A DNA stretch of 64,000 nt from assembly GCF_007164725.1 (NCBI RefSeq), contig NZ_AP019697.1, positions 1,833,501 to 1,897,500 of the forward strand, written 5' to 3'. Origin of the DNA: Dialister hominis (GTDB lineage Bacteria; Bacillota; Negativicutes; Veillonellales; Dialisteraceae). Of the stretch, positions 8,374-16,271 are shown piece after piece. The notes below the pieces were generated by a model that worked only from the letters and a program-made list of their open reading frames with translations, did no database searches and was not told the origin of the DNA. Both the position numbers and the translations under genes were made by a program. Positions within the stretch are counted from its first letter, which is position 1. Each line of letters opens with the position of its first letter.

Positions 8374-8415
8374 AAGGGCTCTTCTGACACGTGATGCATT
8401 GTCAAAAGGGCCCTT
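8374..8415. terminator. Hairpin between hsp20 and the bioB run
   Basis: AAGGGCTCTTCTGACA pairs imperfectly with TGTCAAAAGGGCCCTT. On the minus strand it is followed by ATTTTT, so it may be a second terminator that isolates bioB from hsp20 transcription. Confidence 0.5.
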
Positions 8416-8504
8416 GATCGTCTACTAAGGAAATATGTATAAGTTGTCATACAAGATTTATATAACTTCAGGCGCTGCCTTGAGCGCTGCTGTTTTTGGA
8501 CGCG

Positions 8505-8541
8505 AAAAAGTCCCGGCAAGGATTTTCGTCCTTGCCGGGAC
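8505..8541 (-). terminator. Terminator of hsp20
   Basis: Perfect 13 bp stem GTCCCGGCAAGGA / TCCTTGCCGGGAC (8510-8541) followed on the minus strand by TTTTT, 55 bases after the hsp20 stop. Confidence 0.85.
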
Positions 8542-8596
8542 CTCCTCAGGAGTATATGCATCCGGCGGGAGAATCATCTCCCATGCGGCTCACCGG

Positions 8597-9022
8597 TCAG
8601 TCGATCTGAATTTTATGGGACGGTTCGATTTCAGGTTTCCCGGATTTCGGGAGCTCTACTTTCAAAACGCCATCCTTCAGGCTGGCTTTGATGCCCTCTT
8701 CCTTGACGCCACTCACGGCGAACTGACGCTGGAAACCGGCGAAGCTGCGTTCACGGCGGATAAACTTACGATCTGCGTCTTTCGTTTCCTTCGTGTCTTC
8801 TCTCTTTGCGGACAGGGACAGGATACCGTTTTCGTAAGTGACCTGAATCTCATCTTTCGTGTAGCCCGGCATGTCACAGGTTACTTCATAGTGATCTTTC
8901 AGATCTTCAATATCCGCTTTTGGAACGGAAACATAATCTTTGTAAATGGTCGGAACATCATCAAAGAAATGATCCAGGACCGTATCACCAAACAAACCAT
9001 CAAATGGAATCAAGCTTCTCAT
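8597..9022 (-). CDS. hsp20: Small heat shock protein, Hsp20 / alpha-crystallin family
   Basis: 141 residues, usual length for the family. It is an ATP-independent cytosolic chaperone that holds unfolding proteins. The N-terminal arm MRSLIPFDGLFGDT is followed by an alpha-crystallin domain from about residue 40 (YEVTCDMPGYTKDEIQVTYENGILSLSAKR) to the conserved LKDGVLKVELPKSGK, then a short tail ending KIQID with the I-x-I-type contact. The ribosome binding site AGAGGT lies 8 bases before the ATG. A CIRCE operator overlaps its promoter, so HrcA repression with heat induction is expected. Monocistronic, with its own terminator. Confidence 0.93.
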   Translation of the reverse strand: MRSLIPFDGLFGDTVLDHFFDDVPTIYKDYVSVPKADIEDLKDHYEVTCDMPGYTKDEIQVTYENGILSLSAKREDTKETKDADRKFIRRERSFAGFQRQFAVSGVKEEGIKASLKDGVLKVELPKSGKPEIEPSHKIQID

Positions 9023-9106
9023 AATAATGACCTCTTTCCTTTTGCGCTTACATTTGCGTTGTCAAACTTTTAGGATTCCCGGGGCCCCTTTCCTCCTGAC
9101 AACTAT

Positions 9107-9134
9107 AGTATAGCACTTTTAGCACTTAAATCAA
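9107..9134 (-). promoter_or_regulatory. hsp20 promoter
   Basis: On the minus strand TTGATT (9129-9134), 16 bp spacer, TATACT (9107-9112). The -35 and part of the spacer are covered by the CIRCE element. Confidence 0.75.
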
Positions 9135-9145
9135 GAGAGTGCTAA
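9119..9145. promoter_or_regulatory. CIRCE operator (HrcA binding site)
   Basis: TTAGCACTT, 9 bases, GAGTGCTAA. This matches the canonical CIRCE inverted repeat (TTAGCACTC-N9-GAGTGCTAA) at 17 of 18 positions with the correct 9-base spacer. Confidence 0.92.
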
Positions 9146-9313
9146 AAAATTTTTGACTTTTATTTTTCGATTTTTGAAAGTCCGCATATTTACGGAACAT
9201 TCACGTTCTAAACTTATTGATTTTTTGACTTTTATCTTGTCAAAGTTAGCCATAAAGCACCATTCATTTTTCTTTTGAAAAGGAGAAATTGCATCAAAAA
9301 GATAAAAGAAGAA

Positions 9314-9564
9314 GCTGTGGCAAAATGTACAATCATTTTGCCACAACCCCTTCTTTGTGTTGATATAGCTGCCCAGAGAATTAATCTAACATAGATATAC
9401 AATCTCTACAATCTAAAAACCTCAAAACCTCGCTACGCTCGTGGAACTACTGTATTCCCCGGCTTCGCCGGGACCTTCTCCTTCGGAGCAAGGTTAACAC
9501 CCTTAAACCGAACTTCGTTCGAGAAAAGGAGAAAGAGCGTCTTGGCGGATTTTGCCACAGCCCC
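9314..9564 (+). repeat. Terminal-inverted-repeat element, copy A
   Basis: About 250 bp, starting with GCTGTGGCAAAATG (followed by its own complement, forming a hairpin at 9314-9347) and ending with ATTTTGCCACAGCCCC. The interior carries CCTCGCTACGCTCG, a CCTTCTCCTTCGGAGCAAGG hairpin, TTAACACCCTTAAACCG and ACTTCGTTCGAGAAAAGG, all shared in the same order with copy B (59.0-59.26 kb) and copy C (split around 19.7/21.6 kb). No gene inside. Confidence 0.8.
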
Positions 9565-9593
9565 TTCCTTTTTCAATTCTCAAATCAATCAAA

Positions 9594-10511
9594 TCAGTTC
9601 AGCGCAAGTCCTTTGTCGATTTTTTCCAGGTTTTCTTTCATGGTCTTGACATAGTTTGCGTCTTGTTCGCCGCTTTCTATGGTGTCAAGGGTTTCGACTT
9701 TGGCGCCGGCTTCTTTGGAGATAGTCTCGGTCAGAGCCGGGCTGATCATGTCTTCGGTGAAGATGGTCTTGACGTTGTGCTTCTTGCAGAAGTCGATGAT
9801 GTCTGCAAGTTTGGCCGGGGACGGTTCGCCGGATGCGAATGCGTCTTCGACGCTGGCCTGTGTCAGGCCGAAGTCACGGCAGAGGTAGCCGAAGGCTGCA
9901 TGGCCTGCAACGAGTTCTTTGCTGTGGCCGGTGGAGAGTTTCTTTTTGTACTCTTCGGTCATAGCCGTGAGGTCTTTGTCGAGCTTCTCATAGTTCTTTT
10001 CGAAGTATTCCTTGTTTTCAGGAGAAGCGGCAGCAAGGGCATCAGCGATGTTCTTTGCTTCTTTTCTTGCTTCTTCCGGTCCGAGCCAGACGTGCGGGTC
10101 AAAGTCGCCGTGTTCCTTGATTTCATCCTCATCCGTCAGGCGGATGGGGTCGATTCCCTTGGATGCAACGACAGCGACGGGGCCGTCTTTCATGCTCTTG
10201 AGCATCTCTGGCGCCCAGCGTTCCATGCCCATCCCGTTGTAGATGAAGACTTTGGAATCTTTGACGCGCATCATGTCGGATGCTTTAGGTTCAAATTCGT
10301 GGGGTTCTGTGCCGTCCGGTATGATGACAGTGATAGCTACGCGGTCTCCCCCGATGGCCTGCGTGAGCTCTTTCATGGCTCCAAAGGATACGGTGACGGG
10401 AACTTTCCCTGCCGGGGCAGATGCCGCCGGTTTCTCTTCCTTGCCACAGCCTGCTGTAATGATGAGGCAAGCTGCCGCGCCAGCTAAAGCCAATTTTTTC
10501 CACAATTTCAT
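9594..10511 (-). CDS. znuA: Metal ABC transporter substrate-binding lipoprotein (ZnuA/TroA family)
   Basis: 305 residues. A lipobox LIITAGC puts the lipidated Cys at 22, so it is membrane-anchored outside the cytoplasm. TroA-family metal ligands are visible: H71 (TEPHEFEP), H140 (DPHVWLG), H204 (AGHAAFGYL) and an acidic residue near 253 (FTEDMISP). A long helix (about 160-195) joins the two lobes. The loop after residue 127 is acidic (TDEDEIKEHGDFD) rather than strongly His-rich, so zinc, manganese or another transition metal are all possible. It is the last gene of the znuC-znuB-znuA set, about 90 bases after znuB. Confidence 0.85.
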   Translation of the reverse strand: MKLWKKLALAGAAACLIITAGCGKEEKPAASAPAGKVPVTVSFGAMKELTQAIGGDRVAITVIIPDGTEPHEFEPKASDMMRVKDSKVFIYNGMGMERWAPEMLKSMKDGPVAVVASKGIDPIRLTDEDEIKEHGDFDPHVWLGPEEARKEAKNIADALAAASPENKEYFEKNYEKLDKDLTAMTEEYKKKLSTGHSKELVAGHAAFGYLCRDFGLTQASVEDAFASGEPSPAKLADIIDFCKKHNVKTIFTEDMISPALTETISKEAGAKVETLDTIESGEQDANYVKTMKENLEKIDKGLALN

Positions 10512-10604
10512 GATAGAGATACTCCTTTTTCTTCTAATGGCGGCCGGGCCGCCGGATCCGAGTACCGGAGACGCATTCCCTTCCTCCCAGGAAATGCGGA
10601 CTCA

Positions 10605-11396
10605 TCAGCGCAGGACTTTTTTCGCCAGGATCGTCACAAGGAGCAGTCCGGCGGCAAAGAGCGCTGTGACGCCGCCCGGTGCTGCGCCTATGTAATAGGC
10701 TGCGAAGAAGCCCCCCAGTATGGACAGGAAACTGTACACCATCGCGGCGAGGAAGGTTGCGCGGAAACCTTTCCCCAGCTGCAGCGCCGAGGCCACCGGA
10801 AGCGTGATCATCGAGGTAATGACTAATATCCCGACAGATCGGATGGAAACGGAGATGACAGCCGCCACAAGGAAGGCGAAGACATAATTCAGTACTTTGA
10901 CGTGCGCGCCGGCAACGCGCGCTGCTTCTTCATCGTAGGTGATGTAGAGAAGCTGGTGATAGTTCAGGATAACCGTCAGGACGGCGGCAAGGCTCAGGAG
11001 CCCTGTGATCGCCATGTCCTCATTGCTGACCGTCAGCATCGAGCCGAAGAGGTAGGCGTCGGCATTGGCATGGAGACGCCCGGAGCTGATCAGCGTGATG
11101 GCGATGCCCACGGAGACGGAAAGGACGACGGACAGGATGAGGTCGGTATATTTCTTGAAATACTGCCGGAGAAATTCGATCATCATCCCCGCAAAGGCGG
11201 TGAAGACGAAGGAAATGAGGACAGGACTCTCCCGGAAGAGAAGCCCGAGCGTGACACCCGCCAGAGACGAGTGCGCCAGGGTATCCCCGATCATCGAGTA
11301 CCGTTTCAGCACCAGGAAAAGCCCGATGCATGGGCAGAGAACGGCGATGCAGATGGAAATGATGAGCGCATTCTGCATGAAGGTATAGCTAAACAT
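10605..11396 (-). CDS. znuB: Metal ABC transporter permease (ABC-3 family)
   Basis: 263 residues with seven to eight hydrophobic helices, typical of the ZnuB/MntB membrane subunit. Family signatures include FLVLKRYSMIGDTLAHSSLAGV near residue 30 and IRSVGILVITSMITLPVA near residue 205. It forms the inner-membrane channel with the ATPase encoded just upstream. Its ATG overlaps the end of the ATPase gene by 8 bases, indicating translational coupling. Zinc is the default metal for this arrangement, but the sequence does not prove it. Confidence 0.88.
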   Translation of the reverse strand: MFSYTFMQNALIISICIAVLCPCIGLFLVLKRYSMIGDTLAHSSLAGVTLGLLFRESPVLISFVFTAFAGMMIEFLRQYFKKYTDLILSVVLSVSVGIAITLISSGRLHANADAYLFGSMLTVSNEDMAITGLLSLAAVLTVILNYHQLLYITYDEEAARVAGAHVKVLNYVFAFLVAAVISVSIRSVGILVITSMITLPVASALQLGKGFRATFLAAMVYSFLSILGGFFAAYYIGAAPGGVTALFAAGLLLVTILAKKVLR

Positions 11397-12051
11397 GGCC
11401 GCCCTCCTTTTCTATGTATTCTTCTATATAATGGCGGACACTGCAGAGGTGGCCGTGTCCGTGTTCGACGTGGTAGAGGCGGTCGGATACTTTGCCTGCC
11501 TCAGCGAGGTTGTGCTCGACGGCAAGGATGGTGACGCCCTTGTCCTTATGGAGGGTATCGAGTTCCTTGTAGATGTCGCGCTGGCTGGTCAGGTCGACGC
11601 CGGTCGATGGTTCATCGAGGATGAGGAGATCAGGGCTTCCCATGAGCGCCCTTGCGATCAGCACTTTCTGATGCTGGCCGCCCGAGAGGCTTCCCATGAG
11701 CTGTTTCTTGTACCCTTCCATGCCTGTCACGGAAAGGACCTGATCCACGTCGATTTTCTTCAAATGCAGCAGTTTCCCGTAGGAATGGATGACTTCTTCC
11801 ACGGTGATGGGAAAGGAGGCATCCGAGGCGGACCGCTGCGGTACGTAGCCGATGCGGCGGGCGCGGCGCGTGACCGTCCCGGAGACCGGTTTCAAGAAGC
11901 CCAGTATGATTTTCAGAAGGGTGCTCTTGCCGCTTCCATTATTTCCTACGATGGAAATATACTCTCCGCCCGCCAGATGGAAATCGACGTTTTCCAGGAG
12001 CCAGGGAGCGCTCCCCGTGTAGGAAAAATATAAATTCTCAATGGTCAGCAT
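11389..12051 (-). CDS. znuC: Metal ABC transporter ATP-binding protein
   Basis: 220 residues from the ATG at 12051, chosen for GGAGGG 7 bases upstream; an in-frame ATG at 12093 lies in weaker context. Walker A is GNNGSGKST (near residue 36), the signature is LSGGQHQKV, Walker B is LLILDEPSTGVD and the switch histidine lies in AVEHNLAE. It energises uptake by the ZnuB/ZnuA pair encoded downstream. It starts 61 bases after larC on the same strand, with a hairpin between, so partial read-through from the lar operon is possible. Confidence 0.9.
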   Translation of the reverse strand: MLTIENLYFSYTGSAPWLLENVDFHLAGGEYISIVGNNGSGKSTLLKIILGFLKPVSGTVTRRARRIGYVPQRSASDASFPITVEEVIHSYGKLLHLKKIDVDQVLSVTGMEGYKKQLMGSLSGGQHQKVLIARALMGSPDLLILDEPSTGVDLTSQRDIYKELDTLHKDKGVTILAVEHNLAEAGKVSDRLYHVEHGHGHLCSVRHYIEEYIEKEGGHV

Positions 12052-12076
12052 GATGGATCCCTCCGGACCTGCAATG

Positions 12077-12108
12077 AAAAGGGCGGCTGCCAATCCCGCC
12101 GCTCTTTC
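12077..12108 (-). terminator. Hairpin between larC and znuC
   Basis: On the minus strand AAAGAGCGGC pairs with GCCGCCCTTT and is followed by TTC only, so it is a weak terminator or an RNA processing/stability hairpin. Confidence 0.45.
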
Positions 12109-12112
12109 GTAA

Positions 12113-13750
12113 TCAATCTAATTCTTCTGCCGCTTTGCGGACAGCTTCAAATACTTCATGGAAGGACGCTTCATTTTCTTCCGCCAGTGCTTTCACGGAT
12201 TCGTATTCCGGATAGTTGCGGACGGTATCGGAAAATGTGACCTGCTTCACAAGTGCCTGCCCGAAAGGTGTTTCGACTTCCCTTTCTTCGCGCTTCAGGA
12301 TGACGCGCATGACGCTTGGAAATTCGCGGACGCCGATGGTCGTCGTTTCGCGAAAAATGATGTCTTCCAGTGTTTCACGGATTTCCTTCTTGCAGATAAC
12401 GGTCAGTTCCCATGCAGGACGGTTCTTCTTCATGAATACCGGCGCATAGTGGACGTCGAGCGCCCCTGCCTGCATCAGCTTTTCAAGGGTGTAGCCCAGG
12501 ACTTCGCCCGAGCAGTCGTCGATGTCGGTTTCAATCTTCAGGACTTCGTCTCTTTCTCCTTCTCCCTGATTGTCGGAAACGAGGAGTGCGCGGAGAATGC
12601 CGGCTCTTTCGGTGTAAGCGCGTTTGCCTGCGCCAAGGCCGATGCGTTCGATGCGGAAAAGGGACGGAAGCGTGTGGGATGTAGCCAGTGCGCATGCAAT
12701 CGCAGCACCAGTCGGGGTGACGAATTCCCCTGTGGCATCCATGATTTCAAGCGGCATGCCGCAGGCAGTCACGATGTTCAGCGTAGCTGGCACCGGTACG
12801 GGCAGGCGGCCATGCTGGCAGCGGACAGTGCCTGTGCCTTCGGAAAGCTTTGGCACGATGACTTCGGAAATGCCAAGGCTGTCGAAGCAGACGGCAGCGG
12901 AAATGATATCCACGATGGAATCGGCAGCGCCGACTTCGTGGAAGTGGACCTCATCGATCGGAAGGTTGTGTGCTTTCGCTTCTGCTTCCGCAATGAGCAT
13001 GAAAATCTTCTTTGCGATTTCACGGGCATGATCCGTCATGGAAGCGCCGTCAATGACCGCCATGACATCCGCCAGATTGCGGTGTTCATGATGGTGGTGA
13101 TGGCCATGAACGTGGTCATGATCATGATAATGGCCCTCTTCGCCATGGAAATGCGGGCAGTGATGTTCTTCATCATGGTGATGATGATGGTGTCCTTCCT
13201 CGCCATGGAAGTGCGGGCAATGGTGTTCTTCCTCATCATGATGGTGGTGATGATGATGTTCTTCACCGTCTTCATGGCAGTGGCAGTGGTGCTCGCCTTC
13301 TTCGTCATGGTGATGATGATGTTCGCCGTCTTCATGGCAGTGGCAATGATGTTCGCCTTCTTCGTCATGATGATGATGATGTTCGCCTTCTTCGTCATAA
13401 TGATGATGATGTTCGCCTTCTTCGTCATGATGATGATGTTGTTCGCCTTCTTCGTCGTGATGGTGATGATGTTCTTCCGGGACATCGGAAGAAACGACCG
13501 GATCAGGGCCGTAGAGGTATGCCATGTCATGGTCGTGGTTTTCATGTTCTGCATCGAGGATGACATTGAAGTCGCAACAGTTGATGCCGGATTTCTGTAC
13601 GCGGGAGATTTCTGTCTTGAAGCCCTTCACCGGAAGGGAAGCGAGTGCTGCTTCCAGTGCTTTCTGGTCAGCGCCCAAATCAAGCATGGCAGCAACGAAC
13701 ATATCTCCGCTGATGCCGGAACCGGTTTCCAGATATAATTTTTTACTCAC
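12113..13750 (-). CDS. larC: LarC, nickel-pincer cofactor metal insertion protein, with long His-rich insert
   Basis: 545 residues from a GTG start at 13750 (AAAGGGG 9 bases upstream), overlapping the larB end by 8 bases; the longer ATG frame runs into larB and is unlikely. LarC inserts nickel into the pincer nucleotide cofactor using CTP. The N-terminal domain begins LYLETGSGISGDMFVAAML. Residues about 71-222 are an exceptional His/Asp/Glu-rich stretch built from decapeptides such as EGEHHHHHDE and EGEHHCHCHE plus two HHCPHFHGEEGH units. The conserved core resumes at NLADVMAVID and continues through VHFHEVGAADSIVDII. It is one continuous frame, unlike species where larC needs a programmed frameshift. 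The insert probably stores or buffers nickel or zinc (inference). Confidence 0.9.
   Translation of the reverse strand: MSKKLYLETGSGISGDMFVAAMLDLGADQKALEAALASLPVKGFKTEISRVQKSGINCCDFNVILDAEHENHDHDMAYLYGPDPVVSSDVPEEHHHHHDEEGEQHHHHDEEGEHHHHYDEEGEHHHHHDEEGEHHCHCHEDGEHHHHHDEEGEHHCHCHEDGEEHHHHHHHDEEEHHCPHFHGEEGHHHHHHDEEHHCPHFHGEEGHYHDHDHVHGHHHHHEHRNLADVMAVIDGASMTDHAREIAKKIFMLIAEAEAKAHNLPIDEVHFHEVGAADSIVDIISAAVCFDSLGISEVIVPKLSEGTGTVRCQHGRLPVPVPATLNIVTACGMPLEIMDATGEFVTPTGAAIACALATSHTLPSLFRIERIGLGAGKRAYTERAGILRALLVSDNQGEGERDEVLKIETDIDDCSGEVLGYTLEKLMQAGALDVHYAPVFMKKNRPAWELTVICKKEIRETLEDIIFRETTTIGVREFPSVMRVILKREEREVETPFGQALVKQVTFSDTVRNYPEYESVKALAEENEASFHEVFEAVRKAAEELD
13136..13480 (-). repeat. In-frame 30 bp tandem repeats encoding the LarC His-rich decapeptides
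   Basis: About eight 30-base units (codons for D/E-E-G-E followed by four to six His or Cys) in tandem, followed by two longer Cys-Pro-His units. The exact multiple-of-three period keeps the frame, so length polymorphism between strains is likely. Confidence 0.85.
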
Positions 13751-14513
13751 TGCTTTTTCCCCTTTCTGCAAGCCTGTTAATTTGGGTCGCCACGTAGCCG
13801 GCACCAAATCCATTATCAATATTGACTGTGACGATGCCGTTCGCGCAGGAATTGATCATCGTCAGAAGCGCCGAAAGGCCGTGGAAGCTGGCGCCATAGC
13901 CGACCGATGTCGGAACGGCGATGACGGGATTCTTCACGAGGCCTCCGATGACAGAAGCAAGAGCCCCTTCCATCCCGGCGACGGCGACGACGCAGTTCGC
14001 GCTCCTGACCAGGGTTTCCTTGGAAAGGATCCTGTGGATGCCGCTCACGCCCACGTCGTAAATGCGCTCGACATGCGTGCCGAAGTATTCAGCCGTCTGG
14101 GCCGCTTCTTCGGCGACGGAAATGTCCGCCGTGCCGCCTGTGCAGACCGCGACGCAGCCGATGCGTTTCTTTCCTTCTTTTTCCTTCTTCAGGATATGGG
14201 AGACGGGGTCATAGGAAATGTCGGGGATCCTCTCTTTCACGAGTTCATACTGGTGGGAAGAAGCACGCGTCCCGAAGACTTCCCCGTCCAGCTCATAGAG
14301 CTTCTGGAAAATGTCTGCTATGAACTTGTCGGACTTTCCCTGGCAGTATACGACCTCGGCAAAGCCGGACCTTTCTCTTCTGTCCGTGTCGAGCTTTGCA
14401 TATCCCATTTCCTCATACGAACGCGAAGCAGGGTTGGCGCGGAGCAGCTCTTCGGCCGCTGCCGTATCCATCGTCCCCTTCTTCACTTCTTCGAGTATTT
14501 CCCTGACATCCAT
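13743..14513 (-). CDS. larB: LarB, pyridinium-3,5-biscarboxylate mononucleotide synthase
   Basis: 256 residues, usual LarB length. LarB carboxylates and hydrolyses NaAD in the first step of nickel-pincer nucleotide synthesis and resembles PurE. Visible family features are the N-terminal helical region, the segment IGCVAVCTGGTADISVAEEAA (about residues 140-160), the following VGVSGIHRIL, and the PurE-like tail with VAGMEGALASVIGGL and VPTSVGYGASFHGL. It lies between larE (15 bases upstream) and larC (8 base overlap) in one minus-strand operon. Confidence 0.92.
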   Translation of the reverse strand: MDVREILEEVKKGTMDTAAAEELLRANPASRSYEEMGYAKLDTDRRERSGFAEVVYCQGKSDKFIADIFQKLYELDGEVFGTRASSHQYELVKERIPDISYDPVSHILKKEKEGKKRIGCVAVCTGGTADISVAEEAAQTAEYFGTHVERIYDVGVSGIHRILSKETLVRSANCVVAVAGMEGALASVIGGLVKNPVIAVPTSVGYGASFHGLSALLTMINSCANGIVTVNIDNGFGAGYVATQINRLAERGKSSE

Positions 14514-14528
14514 CGTCTCACCGCTTTC

Positions 14529-15359
14529 TTACATTTCCAACTGATCCTTGCTCAATACTTCATCCATGCTTCCCATACGGTAGCCCAGAAGATCCATCGT
14601 CACATACGTGAAGCCGATCGCTTTGAATACGCGGGAGACTTCATCGTGCAGCTTGAAGAGCTTGAAGAGTTCTCCCGGGAGCACTTCGATACGCGCCAGA
14701 TTTCCTTCATGCACGCGGACGCGGAGCTGTGTGAAGCCTTTGGAGAAAAGGAAATTCTCTGCTGCTTCGACCATCGCAAGCTTCTTGGCCGTGATGCCTT
14801 CGTTGTAAACGAAACGTGTCGCCATGCAGGCAAAGGACGGCTTGCTCCATGTGGCAAGGCCGGCTTCTTTGGAAAGGGCACGGATGTCTGCCTTGTAAAG
14901 TCCGGCATGACGGAGCGGGCTCTTGATGCCGAGCTCTGAAAGCGCTGTGAGACCAGGCCTGTACTGCGATGCATCGTTCATATTTGTCCCGTCGATGACG
15001 TAAGCGAAGCCTTCTTCTTTGGCAATCTGCTGCAGCGTGCTGAAAAGGAAGTGCTTGCAGAGATAGCAGCGGTTCGTCGGATTTTCAGCGAAGCCTTCGA
15101 TGGCGAACTGGTCCATCCTGATGACCTTCTGGCGGATGCCTTCCTTCGTGCAGTATTCCATCGCGTCAGCCACTTCCCTTTCAGGAACGGATGCGAGATT
15201 CATCGTGACAGCCATGGCTTTGTCGCCGAGGACTTTATGAGCTTCATGCATAAGGTATGTGGAATCCACGCCGCCGGAGAACGCCAGCATGACGCTGCCG
15301 AGCTCCTTCAGGTATGCTTCCAGATCGTCTTGTTTCTTCTGTAATTCCTTAGTAAGCAT
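14529..15359 (-). CDS. larE: LarE, ATP-dependent sulfur transferase for the nickel-pincer cofactor
   Basis: 276 residues. LarE adds sulfur to the pyridinium carboxylates after adenylation. The PP-loop is SGGVDS (28-33). Three cysteines are placed as C98 and C101 (NRCYLCK) and C178 (PSFACMATR). Single-Cys LarE proteins sacrifice one Cys per sulfur, whereas those with this three-Cys pattern (as in Thermotoga) are reported to hold a [4Fe-4S] cluster. By that pattern this enzyme would be cluster-dependent. First gene of larE-larB-larC, with GGAG before the ATG and a TATAAT about 100 bases upstream. Confidence 0.92.
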   Translation of the reverse strand: MLTKELQKKQDDLEAYLKELGSVMLAFSGGVDSTYLMHEAHKVLGDKAMAVTMNLASVPEREVADAMEYCTKEGIRQKVIRMDQFAIEGFAENPTNRCYLCKHFLFSTLQQIAKEEGFAYVIDGTNMNDASQYRPGLTALSELGIKSPLRHAGLYKADIRALSKEAGLATWSKPSFACMATRFVYNEGITAKKLAMVEAAENFLFSKGFTQLRVRVHEGNLARIEVLPGELFKLFKLHDEVSRVFKAIGFTYVTMDLLGYRMGSMDEVLSKDQLEM

Positions 15360-15460
15360 AAGATTTCTCCATTCTTTTTTTGAAAAAGACCGCAGACTTC
15401 AGGCGCATGGCCGGAAGGAAAGAGAGCGGCTCTGTAACGCGGGGATTTCCCGTACTTTTT

Positions 15461-15466
15461 ATTATA
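15461..15466 (-). promoter_or_regulatory. Extended -10 of the lar operon promoter
   Basis: On the minus strand TGTTATAAT, an extended -10 (TG-N-TATAAT). The -35 position (GTTTTC) is poor. It would leave a leader of roughly 95 bases ahead of larE. Confidence 0.5.
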
Positions 15467-15515
15467 ACATTTCATAGAACAGAGAAAACATGACAGATAT
15501 GAATGTATAAAGAAA

Positions 15516-15722
15516 GCGGCTGTGGAAATGTAAAATCATTTCGTCACAGCCGCCTTTCGTGACGGTTTATTTGACTAGAGGATACCCGCAAGTATCTTGG
15601 GATTAGCTGAAGACAGAAAACCATACAACCAGCCTTCGGCTGAGGAAATGCAACTCATCCGCCCGACATCAGAATTTGAGGTCGGGCACCTTCCCTTCCA
15701 GGGCAAGGTCAAAACTGCCATA
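15516..15722 (+). repeat. Mosaic repeat with the GCTGTG hairpin head, copy E
   Basis: Starts with the hairpin GCGGCTGTGGAAATG / CATTTCGTCACAGCCGC (15516-15553), then a TTTGACTAGAGGATA-like spacer, CCATACAACCAGCCTTCGGC, AACTCATCCGCCCGACATC and CCTTCCCTTCCAGGGCAAGG. The same module order recurs at 34.35-34.43 kb. No gene inside. Confidence 0.7.
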
Positions 15723-15725
15723 AAA

Positions 15726-15992
15726 CTATTTTTCTTCCATCATCTTGCGGATTCGTTCCCTGCGTCTTCTTGCTGCTTCTTCATCGACGATGATATGATG
15801 TCCTGCCGGTGTCACGACTTCCATAGGCTTTTCGGGAACGGCTTCCCTGCCATAAGTGCCGTAATCGAAATCGCCGCCAAGTGCGCAGCTTGCGCAGTCA
15901 GCGCCTCTTGCACCGCGCCACATGCGGTACAGGCAGTATCCGAACCAGCCTGCAATGACAGCGATGATGAGTCCTACAAATATATTGTTCAT
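15726..15992 (-). CDS. Small membrane protein with Cys motif (FeoB-associated Cys-rich protein-like)
   Basis: 88 residues. One N-terminal transmembrane helix (NNIFVGLIIAVIAGWFGYCLY), then a short basic stretch and ADCASCALGG, followed by a hydrophilic tail ending in an Arg/Lys/Glu-rich helix. The helix plus C-x-x-C layout resembles the FeoB-associated Cys-rich membrane protein family, but no feo gene is nearby, so iron transport is only a guess. It has a good promoter and GGGGAGG before the ATG, which supports a real gene despite its size. The C-terminal tail is longer than in that family. Confidence 0.7.
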   Translation of the reverse strand: MNNIFVGLIIAVIAGWFGYCLYRMWRGARGADCASCALGGDFDYGTYGREAVPEKPMEVVTPAGHHIIVDEEAARRRRERIRKMMEEK

Positions 15993-16061
15993 AGATGCCT
16001 CCCCTAGTATCTTTTGGAACGAAAATTAAGAACAAATCGAGTGAAAACCTTTCTCAATATG

Positions 16062-16089
16062 ATTATAGCACGAAAGGCAACTTGGTCAA
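16062..16089 (-). promoter_or_regulatory. Promoter of the small Cys-motif membrane protein
   Basis: On the minus strand TTGACC (16084-16089), 16 bp spacer, TATAAT (16062-16067). Confidence 0.75.
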
Positions 16090-16200
16090 ATGCGAAACGA
16101 TTGCAGTTTCCTCAAAATTTCATGCGCGCCTTACTTCGAAATTCATCTATATCAAAGTGGGCAAACTCCCGTCTCTGTCTAATTTCTACGCCCTTTTAAC

Positions 16201-16229
16201 TTGTACTGAAATACAAAACAAGGTATAAT
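16201..16229 (+). promoter_or_regulatory. Promoter of lpxC
   Basis: TTGTAC (16201-16206), 17 bp spacer, TATAAT (16224-16229), about 40 bases before the lpxC start. Confidence 0.8.
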
Positions 16230-16271
16230 GAAATAATTGTAAAACGGAATTTAATGTAAAGGGAGCAAATT

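Noticed and set aside
10560-10604. CTGATGAGTCC string on the minus strand between znuB and znuA, reminiscent of a hammerhead ribozyme core
   Set aside because: The GAAA core strand and stem III with a cleavage site are missing; nearby pairing is an ordinary hairpin.
12158-13738. Long plus-strand open frame (526 codons) opposite larC
   Set aside because: Shadow of the larC coding strand. Its Met/Val/Phe-rich low-complexity protein is the antisense of the His codons.
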